Assembly (NCBI RefSeq): GCF_038502225.1
Contig: NC_091312.1
Location: 31,909,782-31,973,781 of the forward strand
Reading direction: 5' to 3'
Length of the DNA: 64,000 bases
Source of the DNA: Cherax quadricarinatus
Taxonomy: Eukaryota > Arthropoda > Malacostraca > Decapoda > Parastacidae
Positions 9,035-19,481 of the stretch are shown here, piece after piece. The first letter of the stretch is position 1; each line of letters starts with the position of its first letter. The translations under genes were made by a program, and so were the position numbers. The notes under the pieces are model-generated. The model worked only from the letters and a program-made list of their open reading frames with translations, did no database searches and was not told the origin of the DNA.

Positions 9035-11686
9035 TCACACCCACCCACATCCACTCATGTATTTATCCAACCTATTTTTAAAGCTACACAACGTTCTGGC
9101 CTCTATAACGGTACTTGGGAGTTTGTTCCACTCATCCACAACTCTATTACCAAACCAGTACTTTCCTATATCCTTCCTGAATCTGAATTTTTCCAACTTA
9201 AAACCATTGCTGCGAGTCCTGTCTAGGCTAGATATTTTAAGCACACTATTTACATCCCCTTTATTTATTCCTGTCTTCCATTTATACACCTCAATCATAT
9301 CCCCCCTAATTCTACGCCTTTCTAGAGAGTGCAGATTCAGGGCCCTTAGTCTATCCTCATAGGGAAGGTTTCTGATACATGGGATCAACTTTGTCATCCT
9401 CCTTTGTACATTTTCCAGAGAATTTATATCCATTCTGTAATAAGGTGACCAAAACTGTGCAGCATAATCTAAATGAGGCCTAACCAAGGATGTATAGAGT
9501 TGAAGAACAACCTGAGGACTCCTATTATTTATGCTTCTTGATATGAAGCCAAGGATTCTATTAGCTTTATTGCGAACACTTATGCACTGTTGTCTTGGTT
9601 TCAGATTACTGCTAACCAGAACTCCTAAATCTTTCTCGCAATCCGTAATATTAAGATCTACATTATTTAGTTTATATGTGGCATGGTTATTGTCCTGTCC
9701 AACATTTAGAACTTTGCATTTGTCTATATTAAACTGCATCTGCCACTTCTCCGACCACTGCATCAGTCTATTCAAATCTTCCTGGAGTGCTCGAATGTCC
9801 TCGTCAGAATGAATTCGACGGCCTATTTTGGTGTCATCGGCAAACTTGCCGATGTCGCTCTTTATGCCCTCATCTATGTCGTTTATGTAGATTGTGAACA
9901 GCAGGGGGCCCAACACTGACCCCTGTGGAACACCGCTCGTGACACTTCCCCACTCTGATTTCTCCCCATTTATGCAAACTCTCTGCTGCCTATTTGTCAA
10001 CCAAGCCTCTATCCAGGAAAAAATTTCTCCTCCTATTCCATGTGCTTTAATTTTCCTCAATAGTCTCTGATGTGGGACCCTGTCAAAAGCCTTACTGAAG
10101 TCCATATACACAATATCATATTCATTACCATGATCTACCTCCTCAAATACCTTAGTGAAAAAAGTTAATAAATTCGTAAGGCAGGAACGCCCCTTTGTAA
10201 AACCATGCTGAGATTCGTTGATTAATTTATGCTTTTCAAGGTGGCTACGAACTGCCTCGGCAATTATTGATTCCATAAATTTTCCCACTATGGAGGTTAG
10301 GCTTATTGGTCTATAGTTCGAAGCTAAGGACCTGTCACCTGTTTTGAAAATAGGTATCACATTTGCCATTTTCCACTTATCTGGCACCATGCCAGTTTGT
10401 AGTGATATGTTGAAAAGATTAGCCAAAGGTGTGCTAAGCTCCTCTTTACATTCCTTTAGAACCCTTGCATACAGTTCATCAGGGCCTGGGGATTTGTTAG
10501 GTTTTAATTTATCTATTTGCCTAAGGACCATGTCACTTGTGACCCTAATAGTGCACAGTTTATTATCGTCCTGTTCTACATAATTTATCATTACTGGAAT
10601 ATCGCTGGTATCCTCCTGTGTAAAAACTGAGAGGAAGTATGTGTTAAAAATTCTACACATTTCCTTATCACTGTCAGTGAGCTGACCCGAGGAACTTTTG
10701 AGTGGGCCTATCTTGTCCCTGATCTTACTTCTGTATACCTGAAAGAATCCTTTTGGGTTAGTCTTCGATTCTCTTGCAACTTTAACCTCATAATCTCTTT
10801 TTGCTTTTCTAATTCCCTTTTTTATTTCTCTCTTTAACTGAATATATCGATTTCTCAATTGCCCCTCTCCTCTTTTGATTTGCCTATATATGCCTCTCTT
10901 TTGACCAATCAGATATTTTAATCTATTGTTCATCCATTTAGGATCATTTTTGTTTGATCTGATTTCCCTATTTGGAACATAATTTGACTGAGCAGCTAGA
11001 ACTATGCCCTGGAAAGCATCATATCGGCAACCATCACCACCTACCTGACCCTTAGTCAGGTCATTCCAGTTCAGCCCACCTAAGTAATTTTTCAGTCCTA
11101 TGAAATCAGCCAAGCGAAAGTCAGGGACGGAGACTTGATTGCCATTATTAGGGGAATTCCATGATATATTAAAACTGAGTGATTTGTGATCACTTTCCCC
11201 AAGCTCATCATTAACCTCAAGATTATTAATTAGTGTTTCCCTACTGGCAAGAACCAAGTCAAGGAGGTTATTTCCCCTAGTTGGCTCTGTCACAAACTGT
11301 TTTAAAAAACAATCCTGGATCGTATCAAGAAAGTCACCTGACTCTAAATTTCCTGTCAAATTGCTCCAGTCAATCTGTCTATAGTTGAAATCTCCCATTA
11401 GCACAACATTTTCGTATGTAGATGCCTTACGAATTTCGTCCCATAGAAGTTTACTGCACTCCCTATCAAGATTTGGGGCCCTGTAAATCACACCCAAAAT
11501 TAGTTTTTCTCGGCCCTCGAGAAGCTGTAACCAAACAGATTCAGTGGCTGACGCTTCTAATTTAATATCTTGTCTAACACAACAATTTAAATTGTCTCTG
11601 ACATACATCGCTACTCCACCACCTTTCCTGTTGACCCTGTCAGTGTGGAATAATTTATAGCCTTGTATGTGACATTCAGAGGGCAT
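9035..11686 (-). CDS. CR1-type LINE ORF2: endonuclease plus reverse transcriptase
   Basis: This is an 883-codon open frame. The N-terminal 180 residues are an exonuclease-endonuclease-phosphatase fold (GGGVAMYVRD, VIYRAPN, MGDFNYRQIDW, ELGESDHKSL), which nicks target DNA. The RT follows: [55 protein letters not shown], catalytic FADD. A C-terminal domain has VRPHLDYAAQFWSPYY. Homology and the open frame continue upstream of this Met: VYYTNSRSVRNKIDELR and DIDIIAITETWL lie at about 11700-11806 in the same frame, so the true protein is longer. No ATG occurs in frame between 11686 and the stop at 12014, so the authentic start is lost, non-AUG, or uses another leader. Catalytic residues look intact. 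Confidence 0.88.
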   Translation of the reverse strand: MPSECHIQGYKLFHTDRVNRKGGGVAMYVRDNLNCCVRQDIKLEASATESVWLQLLEGREKLILGVIYRAPNLDRECSKLLWDEIRKASTYENVVLMGDFNYRQIDWSNLTGNLESGDFLDTIQDCFLKQFVTEPTRGNNLLDLVLASRETLINNLEVNDELGESDHKSLSFNISWNSPNNGNQVSVPDFRLADFIGLKNYLGGLNWNDLTKGQVGGDGCRYDAFQGIVLAAQSNYVPNREIRSNKNDPKWMNNRLKYLIGQKRGIYRQIKRGEGQLRNRYIQLKREIKKGIRKAKRDYEVKVARESKTNPKGFFQVYRSKIRDKIGPLKSSSGQLTDSDKEMCRIFNTYFLSVFTQEDTSDIPVMINYVEQDDNKLCTIRVTSDMVLRQIDKLKPNKSPGPDELYARVLKECKEELSTPLANLFNISLQTGMVPDKWKMANVIPIFKTGDRSLASNYRPISLTSIVGKFMESIIAEAVRSHLEKHKLINESQHGFTKGRSCLTNLLTFFTKVFEEVDHGNEYDIVYMDFSKAFDRVPHQRLLRKIKAHGIGGEIFSWIEAWLTNRQQRVCINGEKSEWGSVTSGVPQGSVLGPLLFTIYINDIDEGIKSDIGKFADDTKIGRRIHSDEDIRALQEDLNRLMQWSEKWQMQFNIDKCKVLNVGQDNNHATYKLNNVDLNITDCEKDLGVLVSSNLKPRQQCISVRNKANRILGFISRSINNRSPQVVLQLYTSLVRPHLDYAAQFWSPYYRMDINSLENVQRRMTKLIPCIRNLPYEDRLRALNLHSLERRRIRGDMIEVYKWKTGINKGDVNSVLKISSLDRTRSNGFKLEKFRFRKDIGKYWFGNRVVDEWNKLPSTVIEARTLCSFKNRLDKYMSGCGWV

Positions 11687-11889
11687 CTCTCTATCTTTCA
11701 GATTGAGCCAGGTCTCTGTTATAGCAATAATATCTATGTCTCCTGCACTTGCAATTAATCTTAGCTCATCTATCTTATTTCTTACACTCCTGCTATTAGT
11801 ATAGTAAACCTTAAGGGAGCTAGTCCCTTGCTGCCCTCTGCTGTCCCCCTTTGTTTGCTGACCTGATCTATTGTCTTTATTTATAACTT

Positions 11890-12163
11890 CATGCTGAATG
11901 AGTTTGTGTGACTCACTTACTGAATGACTGATTGACTGACTTACTGACTGACTTATTGAATGACTTGACCTGACTGACTTACTGAATGGCTTGAATGACT
12001 TGACCTGACTGAATTACTGAGTTACTTGACTGACTTACTGAATGACTTGACTGTCTTACTGAATGACTTGACTGTCTTACTGAGTGACTTGACTGACTTA
12101 CTGAGTGACTTGACTGACTGACTTACTGAATGACTTGACTGGCTTACTGAGTGACTTGACTAA
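11890..12163 (-). repeat. Degenerate 4-bp based tandem repeat in CR1 leader
   Basis: Irregular repeats of ACTTACTGAATGACTTGACT and shorter TGAC/TGAA words fill this stretch. On the coding strand they give a Ser/Val/Gln-rich low-complexity peptide contiguous with the LINE frame until a stop at 12014-12016. It may be the element's expandable 5' leader. Confidence 0.7.
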
Positions 12164-12261
12164 TATTATATTATTATTATTATATTATTATTAATAATTT
12201 AGGAAACTGAAGCTCTATTATTATTATTACGTATTATTATTATTATTAATTTAGGGAACTG

Positions 12262-12321
12262 GAGCACAGATCCAATTTCCTAGATCAAGGGCTCTTGATC
12301 TAGGGAATTGGATCTCTGCTC
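12262..12321. repeat. Imperfect inverted repeat made of two I-LINE head fragments
   Basis: The left arm reads GAGCACAGATCCAATTTCCT and the right arm is its near-perfect reverse complement, ending GGATCTCTGCTC. The arms are about 28 bp with a 4-6 bp spacer. The right arm is in the orientation of the short I-LINE derivative at 13763. Adjacent (ATT)n runs lie at 12170-12250. Confidence 0.65.
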
Positions 12322-12328
12322 TAGTTAC

Positions 12329-12430
12329 TTTTTTTTTTCAACAAGTCGGCCATCTCCCACCAAGGCAGGGTGACCCAAAAAAGAAAGAAAATCCTCAAAA
12401 AGAAAATACTTTCATCATCATTCAACACTT
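12329..12430 (-). mobile_element. RTE LINE 3' tail fragment
   Basis: It starts with a T-run, then AACAAGTCGGCCATCTCCCA and GGCAGGGTGACCC. The same words occur at 47042-47110 at the 3' end of the RTE copy E5. Only about 100 bp is left. Confidence 0.7.
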
Positions 12431-12539
12431 TCATAATAATTATTATTATTTTTATTATAATAACGAACGCCGGCAACTCAGTGCACTGTTTACCTTGCTG
12501 TAGGAGCAGTTCTCTCCTGCTTTGCTTACATTTTTAACA

Positions 12540-12822
12540 GTCACTTGGCCAAATTTCGTTATTCTAAGCATGGGTCCTAAGAAAGTAAGTGTAAAGGACA
12601 GTGCTGAGAAGAAAAAGAGAATGATTTCCATGGAATTAAAGCATGAAATCATAGACAAACAAGCGAGGTGCCCAGGTTTTGGGTTGAGGGGGAAGAGGGG
12701 GGGGGGAGCTGGCTTGTAACTCAAATGTTGGCTTGTAACTCAGAGCAAAAAATTGACTCAGGAACAGCTCGTATCTCAAAAAAACTCGTACGTCGGGACA
12801 CTCGTAAATCAAGGTTCCACTG
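12540..12822 (+). mobile_element. Internally deleted Tigger derivative
   Basis: The frame at 12570 gives MGPKKVSVKDSAEKKKRM, continuing ISMELKHEIIDK: about 30 residues of a Tigger transposase N-terminus. It then jumps to the element's right end, whose reverse complement starts CAGTGGAACCTTGATTTACG, followed by TA. The left terminal repeat is not visible. This is a deletion derivative that kept the start of the gene and one end. Confidence 0.65.
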
Positions 12823-13475
12823 TATTTATAAACTAACTTTAAACCTTTAATTACTGTACTCACCAGAACTCATCAAAGGTCCATATAATTATCTGTTATT
12901 GCCTAACTAATCTTAAGGTAATATTAAGTTTGCCATGTGCTAAAATATAATACTGTAACTACCTCTGTTGATATGTTAAAAATCAATGTTCAATTCGAAC
13001 CAACTGTGACATATATATCTAGTATTAAGTATAGTCTGTAATGCACAGTGGAACCTCAGCTTATGAATGCCCCACCATGCGAATTTTTCATGACATGAAC
13101 TGTCATTCGGTCGATTTTTTGCTTCTGGATACAAACGAAATTTCAGGATGCATACTGGGAAGTACGCATCCTGAGGTTACTTAAATAAATAAATAAAATA
13201 TTTATTTCTTTGCAAAGGTTACAGTGTGTGTTTACATATAATATGATTGGAGCAAAGAAAGCCACTCTCATGCTGAGGCATTTCAGGCAGACTTAACCTA
13301 ATGCTTATAGACTACTTAAGTCTAGACAGGTGAAAAGTAGTGGTTACCAATGTTTTGCTGATGGTGGTGCCAACTACTGGCAGCCTTTTGAAGTTTCTCA
13401 TTACTGTTATTATTGTTATTGTTATTATATTGTATTATTATTATTATTGTTATAATAATAATAATAATAATAGTA

Positions 13476-13548
<73 letters not shown>
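12823..13548. other. No gene; scattered Tigger end, interspersed repeat and microsatellite
   Basis: At 13046 CAGTGGAACCTCAGCTTATG is another Tigger-type terminal repeat. At 13143-13176 a short imperfect palindrome (GGATGCATACT / AGTACGCATCC) occurs. The stretch 13180-13370 begins with AAATAAATAAAATATTTATT and looks like a reversed retroelement tail of unknown family. From 13400 to 13548 there are ATT, AAT and AGT runs whose predicted poly-Ile/Ser ORFs are artefacts. Confidence 0.5.
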
Positions 13549-13751
13549 CAGTGGACCCCCGGTTAACGATATTTTTTCATTCCAGAAGTATGTTCAGGTG
13601 CCAGTACTGACCGAATTTGTTCCCATAAGGAATATTGTGAAGTAGATTAGTCCATTTCAGACCCCCAGACATACACGTACAAATGCACTTACATAAATAC
13701 ACTTACATAATTGGTCGCATTGGGAGGTGATCGTTAAGCGGGGGTCCACTG
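13549..13751. mobile_element. 203-bp Tigger/pogo-type MITE, copy J1
   Basis: The ends are CAGTGGACCCCCGGTTAACG and, inverted, CAGTGGACCCCCGCTTAACG, flanked by TA at 13547-13548 and 13752-13753. The length is identical to copy J2 at 62086-62288 and the two differ at only a handful of positions, suggesting recent mobility. It has no coding capacity. It sits at the end of an AGT run. Confidence 0.9.
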
Positions 13752-13762
13752 TAGTATGTACA

Positions 13763-13887
13763 TGGTGAGGGGCTCTTGATCTAGGGAATTGGATCTGTGT
13801 TCCAGTTCCCTAAATTAAGCCTGAATACCTTCCATCCCCTCCCCCCCCCACAAATGCTTCCCCATAATAATAATAATAATAATAATA
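13763..13887 (+). mobile_element. Short I-LINE derivative (head plus A/T tail)
   Basis: It begins TGGTGAGGGGCTCTTGATCT, passes GGATCTGTGTTCCAGTTCCC and a C-rich stretch, and ends in (AAT)n. The same head occurs at 46859-47032, where it is joined to the LINE 3' end. Here most of the 3' end is lost. Confidence 0.7.
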
Positions 13888-14344
13888 CAGTAGGGCCCTA
13901 CCTATACAGCGGGTTAGGTTCCAGGCTGTCGCGGAAAAGCAGACATCGCTGGAAGGCAGAATGCCATTTTTTTCCATTTATAAATGCATATAAATGCCAG
14001 ACAACGCTAAATTATATTAAGTTTGTAATAGAACTAGGCATTAAAAACACACAAAGTAAAATACATTCACAGTAAATTCATTACTTATCTTAAAGCATTT
14101 GTAATCTTAATGTAGGGAGAGAGGTGAGTAGTACTTATTTGTAGGAAGTCAGGTGCAGGTACCCAGGTGTAGGTAGCACTGGCTCCCCATCTCATACTTA
14201 ATATACGATATTTAAAACATCCCAGAGAGGTAAAATACACATACAGTACACTCATTATTTACCTTAAAATATGTGTAGTCTTAATATAGGAAGAGAGGTG
14301 AGTAGTATTTATTTGTAGAAAGTCAGTGTACTTAGCTGGTAGGT

Positions 14345-14388
14345 GTAGCCGGTAGGTGTAGCCCGCCTGGGCTACACCTACCGGCTAC
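14345..14388. repeat. Perfect 20-bp inverted repeat, 4-bp spacer
   Basis: GTAGCCGGTAGGTGTAGCCC is followed by GCCT and its exact reverse complement. A GC-rich hairpin in AT-rich surroundings, inside element G1. Confidence 0.9.
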
Positions 14389-15317
14389 CTACACTGTGGC
14401 TCCAGAGCCATATTATTAACATCGACATGCCTTGTTCACTGAATTTAATCATTTTTAACAACTACCTTTAGATACTATCATAAACGAAGGTAGAAGTAAC
14501 GAATAATTCATGCCGAAAATTGTAAACAAAAGCGGAGTAAGGGAGTGGCTGGGCCAAACGCAGATTCATACACATTTTCTCTGATGGCTGAGCAGAGAAA
14601 ATGTAATCTTGTCCCTCCACCCAGCTACCACACAGCTCCACAAGTATTATTATCAGAGCACACATAAAATATGCAATAAATGCCAGACAACAAGTTTACA
14701 CTAACTTATATTAAGTTAGCAATATAAATAGGCATTAAAAACACAATAAAAGGTAATATACACACAGAGTACACTTATTACTTACCTTAAAATATTAATA
14801 TTAATGTGTGAGAGGTGAGTGGCAGGGTGTTTATTGAATAAAATCAGAATGGGTCACCACTACTTGGAAAAGACCCGGGCCGGGAGAATACTGGCGGATA
14901 AAAAAAAAAAAATGGCACACCATCATCCTCTAACTTGGCACTTAAAGCAAGAGGCTTACGACTTCTCTTTTTATTACAGCTAACCTTAGACACCATCATC
15001 AATGAGAGCCAACTAGTTAACGAAAGAGTAAACGAGAGAGAGAACGAGATACAGAGTTGAGACAATGTAAGAACACAAACCGAACAGGTAGTGGACGATT
15101 ACTTGGTCAGGGGAAATAAATGCGTATTAATATGCGTCTACTTTTAGTTCATTCACGTCCATTTGTAAGAGTTTGTAAAACATTTACCTCAATATTTTTT
15201 TATTTTTAATAATAATTACCTCACAATACAAATACTCTTACATTGTGTACAAGTTGTACAAGTTAGTTCAGAATAAATAAACAGCAACACACCATTTTTA
15301 GAGTGAATGAAGATAAT

Positions 15318-15318
15318 G

Positions 15319-15366
<48 letters not shown>

Positions 15367-15367
15367 A

Positions 15368-15401
<34 letters not shown>
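15318..15401. repeat. Palindromic (AAT)n-(ATT)n microsatellite
   Basis: About 14 AAT units run directly into a similar number of ATT units through AATATTATTAATATT, giving a self-complementary block of about 80 bp. It abuts the 5' truncation point of RTE E1. The poly-Asn/poly-Ile start of the adjacent ORF is an artefact of this block. Confidence 0.85.
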
Positions 15402-15407
15402 AAAAAG

Positions 15408-16555
15408 TCACCATGGTTGTTTAATATATTTATAGATGGGGTTGTAAGAGAAGTAAATGCGAGGGTCTTGGCAAGAGGCGTGGAGTTAAAAGATAAAGAA
15501 TCACACACAAAGTGGGAGTTGTCACAGCTGCTCTTTGCTGATGACACTGTGCTCTTGGGAGATTCTGAAGAGAAGTTGCAGAGATTGGTGGATGAATTTG
15601 GTAGGGTGTGCAAAAGAAGAAAATTAAAGGTGAATACAGGAAAGAGTAAGGTTATGAGGATAACAAAAAGATTAGGTGATGAAAGATTGAATATCAGATT
15701 GGAGGGAGAGAGTATGGAGGAGGTGAACGTATTCAGATATTTGGGAGTGGACGTGTCAGCGGATGGGTCTATGAAAGATGAGGTGAATCATAGAATTGAT
15801 GAGGGAAAAAGAGTGAGTGGTGCACTTAGGAGTCTGTGGAGACAAAGAACTTTGTCCTTGGAGGCAAAGAGGGGAATGTATGAGAGTATAGTTTTACCAA
15901 CACTCTTATATGGGTGTGAAGCGTGGGTGATGAATGTTGCAGCGAGGAGAAGGCTGGAGGCAGTGGAGATGTCATGTCTGAGGGCAATGTGTGGTGTGAA
16001 TATAATGCAGAGAATTCGTAGTTTGGAAGTTAGGAGGAGGTGCGGGATTACCAAAACTGTTGTCCAGAGGGCTGAGGAAGGGTTGTTGAGGTGGTTCGGA
16101 CATGTAGAGAGAATGGAGCGAAACAGAATGACTTCAAGAGTGTATCAGTCTGTAGTGGAAGGAAGGCGGGGTAGGGGTCGGCCTAGGAAGGGTTGGAGGG
16201 AGGGGGTAAAGGAGGTTTTGTGTGCGAGGGGCTTGGACTTCCAGCAGGCATGCGTGAGCGTGTTTGATAGGAGTGAATGGAGACAAATGGTTTTTAATAC
16301 TTGACGTGCTGTTGGAGTGTGAGCAAAGTAACATTTATGAAGGGATTCAGGGAAACCGGCAGGCCGGACTTGAGTCCTGGAGATGGGAAGTACAGTGCCT
16401 GCACTCTGAAAGAGGGGTGTTAATGTTGCAGTTTAAAAACTGTAGTGTAAAGCACCCTTCTGGCAAGACAGTGATGGAGTGAATGATGGTGAAAGTTTTT
16501 CTTTTTCGGGCCACCCTGCCTTGGTGGGAATCGGCCGGTGTGATAATAAAAAAAA
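15408..16555 (+). mobile_element. RTE-clade LINE copy E1, 5'-truncated
   Basis: It starts inside the RT domain and runs through the C-terminus to a 3' UTR ending GGTGGGAATCGGCCGGTGTG, ATAATAAAAA and an A-run. It is almost base-for-base identical to E2 (18537-19480) and to the 3' part E3 (49072-49676), implying recent activity of the source. It sits inside Tigger-like element G1, at a microsatellite next to an I-LINE 3' remnant. Confidence 0.9.
15410..16304 (+). pseudogene. RTE reverse transcriptase C-terminal part
   Basis: The uninterrupted frame starts at SPWLFNIFIDGVVREVNA. The catalytic box is LLFADDTVLLGD, followed by RYLGVDVSADGSMKDEVNHR, LLYGCEAWVMN and the RTE-typical end RWFGHVERMERNRMTSRVY and GRRGRGRPRKGW, with a stop at 16302-16304. 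The longer predicted ORF fuses this with poly-Asn/Ile from the microsatellite. Missing are the endonuclease and RT fingers with the first Asp motif, present in E5 as FMDLEKAYDRV. It cannot act alone, but the reading frame is undamaged. Confidence 0.88.
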
Positions 16556-17224
16556 AAAATAATAAAAAAGCACTAAACCCACAAGGGTCGTGAATTGCTA
16601 TATAGAGTAAAGGCATACAAAAAGAACATTTTTCTACAGTTATCCCCCAGTTTGATTAGAGAAAACGTAATTCTTCCGACACTACCTACACAGCTGCTTT
16701 GTAAACAAATCTTATATTTACATCAATTTTTATTCTGAGTGTATGTATCATGTTTATATGCTATGTAATGGGTTTCATATATAATTTTGAGGAAAATATC
16801 ATAGATGGATTAATGAAAAGGCCTATATTAATGCAAAATAAGACATTTAGTGTGCCCAAGAGTGATTATTATTAAGTAGTATTGGCGTCATGAGTAGAGA
16901 GAGACTTAGCGATTTTAATGTGTACCTGCACACCAGCACAGTGTGTAAGTATATTTGGGTACAGGTACACTTAAGTATAATTATCAGAGTACATATAAAT
17001 TATGCAGTAACTTTAAAACACTTGAAATTTTGGAAAGTTTCCTGACATAATAGATATGGTCACGGAAAATGTAAACAAACCGGGTGGGGGGTGCCGTATT
17101 TGAAAGACTGCTTGCCGTATAGCAAATTTTGGTCATAACTTGACATCGCCATATTAGTGGAACGCCATAAGGCGAAACGCCGTAAAGTGGGGCCTTTCTG
17201 TATAATATGTATAATAATAATATA

Positions 17225-18343
17225 GTTTAGCTTCATCAGAGTGAAGTTTTTGCCTCTTAATACCACTCCTCTCCTCCAGCCCATGGACCAGCAGGCCATT
17301 TCAAATTTCAAAAAGCTGTACACCAAAGCAGTGTTTCAAAAGTGCTTTGAAGTGACCTCAGACACTGAATTGGCCCTAAGAGAGTTCTGGAAAGATCACT
17401 TCAGTATCCTCAGTTGCATAAACCTTATAGGTAAGGCTTGGGAGGGAGTGACTTGCAGGACTTTGAACTCTGTTTAGAGAAAATTGTGGCCAGAATGTGT
17501 GCAAGAGAGGGAATTTTGAAGGGTTTGGGGCTAACCCTGAGGAACCTGTGCCATTTGTGGAATCTATTGTGTCTTTAGGGAAGTCCCTGGGGTTGGAGGT
17601 TAGTGGCGAGGATGTGGAAGAGTTGGTGGAGGACGACGATGAAGAGCTAACCACTACAGAGCTGCAAGAGCTTCAGGTGTGACAGCAACAGACCACAGCT
17701 CAGGAATTTCCTTCAGAGGAGGAGGAAGAGAGATGGAGAAAGTTGCTTTCGTCAAAGATTAAGCACATTTGTACAGTGTGGACAAAGGTGCAAGCATTTA
17801 TTGACAAACATTACCCTGACACAGCTGTTGCAGGCCGTATTGACAACATGTACAATGACACTATTGTGTCCCATTTTAGGGAAATCTTAAAGAGATGCCA
17901 GAAATAGAGCTCTCTGGAGAGTTTTTTGGTGTGACAGGGGTCCATTGACTCTTAAGCTAGTCCTAGTGGCATTAAAATTCAAAGAAAGGAGGTAACCCCA
18001 GAAAAGGACTTGTTGCCTAAAGTCTTTATGGAAGGGGATACCCCTTCCAAACAATTATAAACTCCTCCATCCTCTGCCCTCCCGCATCTCATCACTCATC
18101 AATAAGTCCTCAATAAAGGTAAGTGTCATTTTAATGTTTATTCAGCATGTCTCATTGTTTTCTGTGTAGGGAAATGTTTATTTCATGTAAAAAAAATATT
18201 TTGTTTTAATACTTTTGGGTGTCTGGAACGGGTTAATTAGATTTCCATTATTTCTTAAGGGGAAAATTAATTCGGCTAACGGCAAAATCGGTTAAAGACA
18301 AGCTCTCTGGAACGGATTAATGTCGTTACCCGAGGGTCCACTG
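17225..18343 (+). pseudogene. Tigger transposase, 3' half, with right terminal repeat
   Basis: It starts at VKFLPLNTTPLLQPMDQQ, the motif with the third catalytic Asp, and continues FQKCFEVTSDTELALREFW and LIGKAWEGVT. A TAG replaces the Trp codon in NSAW (17476-17478), and other frames carry GLEVSGEDVEELVEDDDEEL and the C-terminal tail. The right end is CGAGGGTCCACTG followed by TA. The first two catalytic motifs and the left end are absent. It is about as similar to the transposase at 21425-23221 as to the one at 24951-26681. Confidence 0.85.
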
Positions 18344-18465
18344 TACTACAGTTAATTTTATGCAGTTATGATTTAATATTGCATCTTTGTTTGCTTACAG
18401 TTCTTGACTGTGAATGGTGTCATGTATAATATGTAAGTGTTCATGTGCATAAGGTTTTATAAATT

Positions 18466-18473
<8 letters not shown>

Positions 18474-18535
<62 letters not shown>
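18474..18535. repeat. (TA)n microsatellite
   Basis: About 31 TA units directly upstream of RTE E2. The poly-IleTyr start of the adjacent ORF is an artefact. Confidence 0.95.
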
Positions 18536-18536
<1 letters not shown>

Positions 18537-18538
<2 letters not shown>

Positions 18539-19477
18539 GAATACAGGAAAGAGTAAGGTTATGAGGATAACAAAAAGATTAGGTGATGAAAGATTGAATA
18601 TCAGATTGGAGGGAGAGAGTATGGAGGAGGTGAACGTATTCAGATATTTGGGAGTGGACGTGTCAGCGGATGGGTCTATGAAAGATGAGGTGAATCATAG
18701 AATTGATGAGGGAAAAAGAGTGAGTGGTGCACTTAGGAGTCTGTGGAGACAAAGAACTTTGTCCTTAGAGGCAAAGAGGGGAATGTATGAGAGTATAGTT
18801 TTACCAACGCTCTTATATGGGTGTGAAGCGTGGGTGATGAATGTTGCAGTGAGGAGAAGGCTGGAGGCAGTGGAGATGTCATGTCTGAGGGCAATGTGTG
18901 GTGTGAATATAATGCAGAGAATTCGTAGTTTGGAAGTTAGGAGGAGGTGCGGGATTACCAAAACTGTTGTCCAGAGGGCTGAGGAAGGGTTGTTGAGGTG
19001 GTTCGGACATGTAGAGAGAATGGAGCGAAACAGAATGACTTCAAGAGTGTATCAGTCTGTAGTGGAAGGAAGGCGGGGTAGGGGTCGGCCTAGGAAGGGT
19101 TGGCGGGAGGGGGTAGAGGAGGTTTTGTGTGCGAGGGGCTTGGACTTCCAGCAGGCATGCGTGAGCGTGTTTGATAGGAGTGAATGGAGACAAATGGTTT
19201 TTAATACTTGACGTGCTGTTGGAGTGTGAGCAAAGTAACATTTATGAAGGGATTCAGGGAAACCGGCAGGCCGGACTTGAGTCCTGGAGATGGGAAGTAC
19301 AGTGCCTGCACTCTGAAGGAGGGGTGTTAATGTTGCAGTTTAAAAACTGTAGTGTAAAGCACCCTTCTGGCAAGACAGTGATGGAGTGAATGATGGTGAA
19401 AGTTTTTCTTTTTCGGGCCACCCTGCCTTGGTGGGAATCGGCCAGTGTGATAATAAAAAAAAAAAAAAAAAAAAAAA

Positions 19478-19480
<3 letters not shown>
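18537..19480 (+). mobile_element. RTE-clade LINE copy E2, 5'-truncated, inside a (TA)n tract
   Basis: It begins at ACAGGAAAGAGTAAGG and carries an open frame from NTGKSKVMRITKRLGDERLN to the stop at 19209-19211, then the same 3' UTR as E1 and a pure A-run of about 25 (19456-19480). Its coding differences from E1 are few (for example Val for Ala before RRRLEAVEMS, Glu for Lys in EGVEEVL). TA repeats lie on both sides (18474-18535 and 19482-19519), so it apparently landed in, and split, one TA tract. Confidence 0.88.

Positions 19481-19481
<1 letters not shown>

Larger units (their letters stand above)
8853..12165 (-). mobile_element. CR1-type LINE, nearly complete (element D)
   Basis: The element reads right to left. 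A Ser-rich tandem-repeat leader (11890-12163) precedes the endonuclease, reverse transcriptase, a short 3' UTR, and an octamer tail of three CTTATGTT units (8853-8876). Ending in 8-bp repeats rather than poly-A is characteristic of CR1 LINEs. The coding part has no stop or frameshift from 12013 to 9035, unlike every other LINE in this window, so it looks young. I did not find a clear target-site duplication. Confidence 0.85.
13888..17200 (+). mobile_element. Tigger-like non-autonomous element G1, interrupted by RTE E1
   Basis: The left end is CAGTAGGGCCCTACCTATAC. The right end, inverted, is CAGAAAGGCCCCACTTTACG. TA lies on both sides (13886-13887 and 17201-17202). The interior contains repeated AATGCCAGACAAC ... 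AGGCATTAAAAACAC blocks at 13996, 14215 (partial) and 14680, and shares the 14400-14640 segment (reversed) with 23486-23690 of G2. A LINE copy (15408-16555) and a small I-LINE 3' remnant (about 16557-16600, GCACTAAACCCACAAGGGT) interrupt it. No transposase is visible. Confidence 0.55.

Noticed and set aside
13413..13610. ORF of Ile, Leu and Ser runs
   Set aside because: It reads through ATT and AGT microsatellites into a MITE.
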